Source of the DNA: Thiotrichaceae bacterium
Lineage (GTDB): Bacteria > Pseudomonadota > Gammaproteobacteria > Thiotrichales > Thiotrichaceae
DNA length: 9,806 bases
NCBI GenBank assembly: GCA_015494435.1
Contig: WGBH01000325.1
Location: 1-9,806, forward strand
Direction: 5' to 3'
A model generated the notes under the pieces. It was not told where the DNA came from, searched no databases, and was given only the letters and a program-made list of their open reading frames with translations. The position numbers and the translations under genes are program-made. This document shows positions 7,288 to 9,806 of the stretch, piece after piece (the first letter of the stretch is position 1; each line of letters opens with the position of its first letter).

Positions 7288-8428
7288 TTAGAATTTTTCT
7301 ATAACATTGGGCATAAGCCATTCCTAATGCTTCTCCTGAAAAAAGAGCTTGATAACGCTGACGTGCCGCTTTACCCATTGTTTTTGTTAAATCATCATCA
7401 GTGATTAGCTTTTGCATTGCATTCGCTAAGGCATTTGGAGATTTTGGAGGAACAACAAAACCTGTTTTATGATCTAAATTCACAAATGAAGTCCCTGTCC
7501 CAATTTCACAAGAAATCATTGGCTTTGCACACATCGCAGCTTCAATCAAAACCACCCCAAAAGCCTCAGAACGCAGATGAGAGGGTAAAATTAACGCTTT
7601 ACAACCTGCAATCAATGCCATTTTTTCTGCATTAGTGACCTGTCCTAACAAATGAATAGTAGAAGATTGCTGTGCTATCGCTGAAAGTTTATCCTGCTCT
7701 GCACCCGTACCTGCAATTGCAATAGGAAAATCAACTTGTTTTGCAGCCTCCAATAAAAAATACAGCCCCTTATAAGCTCTTAACACACCGATAAATAAAA
7801 AATATTCACCCGCTTTAAGACTAAATTGCTGTTGCAATGAAATATCAATGGCATCTTGTTGATACGGTTGATAGCTCGACTCCATAATACCCAGCGGAAT
7901 AGTATGCAAATATTGGCTCGACACCATCGAAGCTAAAATAGGACTGCTTTTTATATAAGCCGTTGAGGTGGCTATCACTGCATCCATACTATTTAACATA
8001 CGTTTCATTAAAGGTTGATAAAGCTTTCCTAACCAACCTTTAGCAACCACATCAGAATGATAGGTCATCACACAGGGTTTATTATATTTTTTATTGATTC
8101 TGCTTAAAAAATGCAAAATATCAGCAAACGGCCAAGGAAAATGATAATGAATAATATCTGCCCATTCAAGCTGTCTTGAAAATCGTTGAAATGATGCAAT
8201 AAACCCTAAATCACAAGAGGCAGGGGCTATCCATGAACGCGCGCGGATAACCCATCCCTCAGCCCGTTCTATTTGTGCTGGAATTGGGCTAGGTGATAAG
8301 GTAAAAATACGATTTTTTATCACCTCATCAGATAGCGACTGAGTAGAAAGTGCAATTTGACGGATCGCTTCTTGCAACCCTCCTGGAGGATCAGGAAAAT
8401 AAGTACGATAGACATGAAGTACATTCAT
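7274..8428 (-). CDS. GT-B glycosyltransferase, family GT4-like
   Basis: A soluble or membrane-associated retaining glycosyltransferase that probably adds a sugar to a lipid-linked glycan. From the ATG at 8428 it has 384 residues and begins MNVLHVYRTYFPDPPGGLQE, the typical GT4 start with the GG donor-side loop at 16-17. Other marks: VMTYHSDVV (120-128), FIGVLRAYKGL (212-222), and the E-x7-E motif SEAFGVVLIEA with E288 and E296. The nearest named kin I recognise are WbpZ/WbpY-like mannosyl- or rhamnosyltransferases. The frame is open further, to an ATG at 8515, but those 29 residues would lie inside the lipoprotein gene and precede the natural beta-strand start, so I reject that start. No strong Shine-Dalgarno is visible. 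The lipoprotein stop lies 22 bases upstream; the gene end overlaps the next gene. Confidence 0.88.
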   Translation of the reverse strand: MNVLHVYRTYFPDPPGGLQEAIRQIALSTQSLSDEVIKNRIFTLSPSPIPAQIERAEGWVIRARSWIAPASCDLGFIASFQRFSRQLEWADIIHYHFPWPFADILHFLSRINKKYNKPCVMTYHSDVVAKGWLGKLYQPLMKRMLNSMDAVIATSTAYIKSSPILASMVSSQYLHTIPLGIMESSYQPYQQDAIDISLQQQFSLKAGEYFLFIGVLRAYKGLYFLLEAAKQVDFPIAIAGTGAEQDKLSAIAQQSSTIHLLGQVTNAEKMALIAGCKALILPSHLRSEAFGVVLIEAAMCAKPMISCEIGTGTSFVNLDHKTGFVVPPKSPNALANAMQKLITDDDLTKTMGKAARQRYQALFSGEALGMAYAQCYRKILNDKK

Positions 8429-8450
8429 TTCATAATTTTTTTTAGAAGAA

Positions 8451-9728
8451 TTAGTCAAGAATATTAACACGTATCGCAGTATAAATTGCATCCTGCCCGT
8501 TAATGAATACTCCAATCTCTTCCTTTTTTTCCCATATCACTTCAATATGCGTACCTACTGATAAATCCTTTAGTTTTATATCTTTTCTTTTTTGACTTGA
8601 CTGGTCAATTAACAAGGTAGAAGCATTAATAATAATATCCTTTCCTTCCAATCTAATTTTATTATTATTAATCGATTCAATAATGCCCGACTCTTTTTCT
8701 TGTACTAGCGGCGATACAATAACGGTAGAAGCCACTAATTCGCCATTTTCATTCACTAACCCCTCAACCGAAAGGATAGTATCTGGAAATATATCATCTA
8801 ACTTTCCTGTAACAAGTTTAGTCTTATCTGTAATAACAATAGGTTGACCAGCAACACGGAAATGCGAAGGAGAACTTAAATCAAAATCAGTCACCAACCC
8901 TTTAACTGCTAATAAAGTACCTGTTTCAAAATGTTGATAGGGTGTTTTTGAATGAACCGAAGAAGCGATTAGTATTTTATCTTGAATATAATTTAACGCA
9001 CTTTCCACTTCAACATACTGCCCAACTTTTGGCTCATTCTCGACTGAATTTAAGCCCGTAACAGCCGAATAATCAACAATGGTATCTTGAACGAGAATCA
9101 GTTTTAGATCTTCATTAATTCTTGTAATCTCCCCTTCTATAGCAATTGAAGAACTATTATTATTAATAAAAAAGGGAGCAATTAACTTAATGCTACTTGC
9201 AACTAACACACCTTCAGAATTTCGACTTCCTGAAACCTCGACATAATTCTCAATCGTCAAATCTTGCAATTGATCAAACCCATTGAGAACCGTTAAAGGA
9301 ATCGTTTCAACATCCTGCCCCATAATTCTAAGAGAATGATTATCAGATGAGGCAACCGTAACAATCCCTTTAATATCACTATCATAACTAATCTTATCTG
9401 CGACTCCTGTTCCAGTCAGCGCATCGACAGTGCCTGTTATCTCGATATTTTCACCCAGACTAAAATCATCTTGTTTTGCTCGCTTGCCATCACGATAAAA
9501 CTGAGCCTTGCTTGTATCATATTCAACACCGTTAACGTAGATACTACCAAAGCCTGTGATACTCCCCATCACAACCCCTGAGCCTCCTATTCCGCCTTCA
9601 GCAAGAATAACGCCAGAACCTCCAATCCCTCCTTCAGCAACTTCAGAATTTTCTACATTACAGGCAGAAAAAAAGAATAAGAACGTCGTAAAAAGAAAAC
9701 TAATTTTGAATGTAAGTAGAATTTTCAT
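8451..9728 (-). CDS. DUF5666-like lipoprotein with GGIGGSG repeats
   Basis: A 425-residue exported protein of unknown function. A signal peptide (KILLTFKISFLFTTFLFF) ends in the lipobox FSAC with lipidated C23; N24 at the next position predicts outer-membrane sorting. Residues 31-54 hold two copies of AEGGIGGSGV. Five beta-rich modules of about 65-75 residues follow (about 55-118, 119-185, 196-259, 273-340, 347-425), each running G.I...(I/L).V.G..(I/V)......(L)..G..(I/V)EV.G......(L)VA..I, the pattern I associate with DUF5666. It precedes three glycan genes, 22 bases before the first, probably on the same transcript. The ATG lacks a clear Shine-Dalgarno, but an in-frame start fitting the signal peptide better is not available. 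I found no convincing promoter in the 78 bases to the window end. A cell-surface adhesion or glycan-related role is only a guess. Confidence 0.8.
   Translation of the reverse strand: MKILLTFKISFLFTTFLFFFSACNVENSEVAEGGIGGSGVILAEGGIGGSGVVMGSITGFGSIYVNGVEYDTSKAQFYRDGKRAKQDDFSLGENIEITGTVDALTGTGVADKISYDSDIKGIVTVASSDNHSLRIMGQDVETIPLTVLNGFDQLQDLTIENYVEVSGSRNSEGVLVASSIKLIAPFFINNNSSSIAIEGEITRINEDLKLILVQDTIVDYSAVTGLNSVENEPKVGQYVEVESALNYIQDKILIASSVHSKTPYQHFETGTLLAVKGLVTDFDLSSPSHFRVAGQPIVITDKTKLVTGKLDDIFPDTILSVEGLVNENGELVASTVIVSPLVQEKESGIIESINNNKIRLEGKDIIINASTLLIDQSSQKRKDIKLKDLSVGTHIEVIWEKKEEIGVFINGQDAIYTAIRVNILD
9567..9638 (-). repeat. Two tandem 36-base units encoding AEGGIGGSGV(I/V)(L/M)
   Basis: The unit at 9603-9638 encodes residues 31-42 of the lipoprotein and the unit at 9567-9602 encodes residues 43-54. 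They share 26 of 36 bases. Over the ten codons of AEGGIGGSGV the six base differences all fall at third codon positions and are silent, so the peptide, not the DNA, is conserved. Confidence 0.8.
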
Positions 9729-9806
9729 TAGATATTTTCAGGAAAAAAAGCATATTTTTAAATAAGATCTTACTGAAATTTTCTCCCTTAACGTGAGCCT
9801 TAATAA

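Noticed and set aside
8429..8515. A 29-residue N-terminal extension of the GT-B glycosyltransferase
   Set aside because: It lies almost wholly within the lipoprotein gene, and the family fold begins naturally at the ATG at 8428 (MNVLHVYRTY).
9763..9772. Palindrome TAAGATCTTA upstream of the lipoprotein gene
   Set aside because: It is too short and isolated to call an operator, and no well-spaced promoter could be placed next to it.

Overview
The window looks like chromosome of an AT-rich gammaproteobacterium. The main support is the block initiator tRNA-fMet / rimP / nusA, read leftwards, which matches the start of the metY-rimP-nusA-infB operon known from gammaproteobacteria; infB would be expected just beyond the left edge. 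The genus cannot be fixed from this sequence. The DUF5666-type lipoprotein with GGIGGSG repeats and the WbpL/WbpK-like surface-glycan genes would fit a free-living or symbiotic lineage such as Thiotrichales or Methylococcales, but that is a guess.

Layout. (1) 1-1887, minus strand: a tRNA-fMet gene with a clear sigma70 promoter (1859-1887). It is followed by two hairpins, the second a rho-independent terminator, then rimP (GTG start) and nusA, which runs off the left edge. No separate rimP promoter was recognised, so rimP-nusA probably depends on read-through from the tRNA promoter. (2) 1895-3937, minus strand: a 680-residue UvrD/Rep-type superfamily 1 helicase-like protein with all main helicase motifs and a roughly 200-residue N-terminal region that loosely resembles a NERD nuclease-like domain without its usual catalytic residues. 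(3) 3938-4228: a divergent regulatory region with a good promoter for the helicase, a good promoter for hisC, and a run of nine C at the predicted hisC transcription start. (4) 4229-5302, plus strand: a stand-alone hisC. (5) 5299-9728, minus strand: a compact four-gene unit read leftwards, consisting of a DUF5666-like lipoprotein, a GT-B glycosyltransferase, a WbpK/WbpV-like sugar-nucleotide epimerase/reductase, and a WbpL/WecA-like undecaprenyl-phosphate sugar transferase. Its last gene meets hisC tail to tail, with overlapping stop codons.

How the genes work together. NusA and RimP serve transcription elongation/termination and 30S maturation, beside the initiator tRNA. The unit at 5299-8428 has the parts for the first steps of a lipid-linked surface glycan: an NDP-sugar is modified by the SDR enzyme, its sugar phosphate is loaded on undecaprenyl phosphate by the WbpL-like enzyme, and the GT-B enzyme adds a further sugar. 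The lipoprotein precedes these genes by only 22 bases and may share their transcript; its function is unknown.

I found no CRISPR array, insertion sequence, phage gene or recognisable toxin-antitoxin pair. The least explained items are the helicase with its unusual N-terminal region, the C-run at the hisC start and the lipoprotein with its conserved glycine-rich repeat. I do not see a clearly new multi-gene system.
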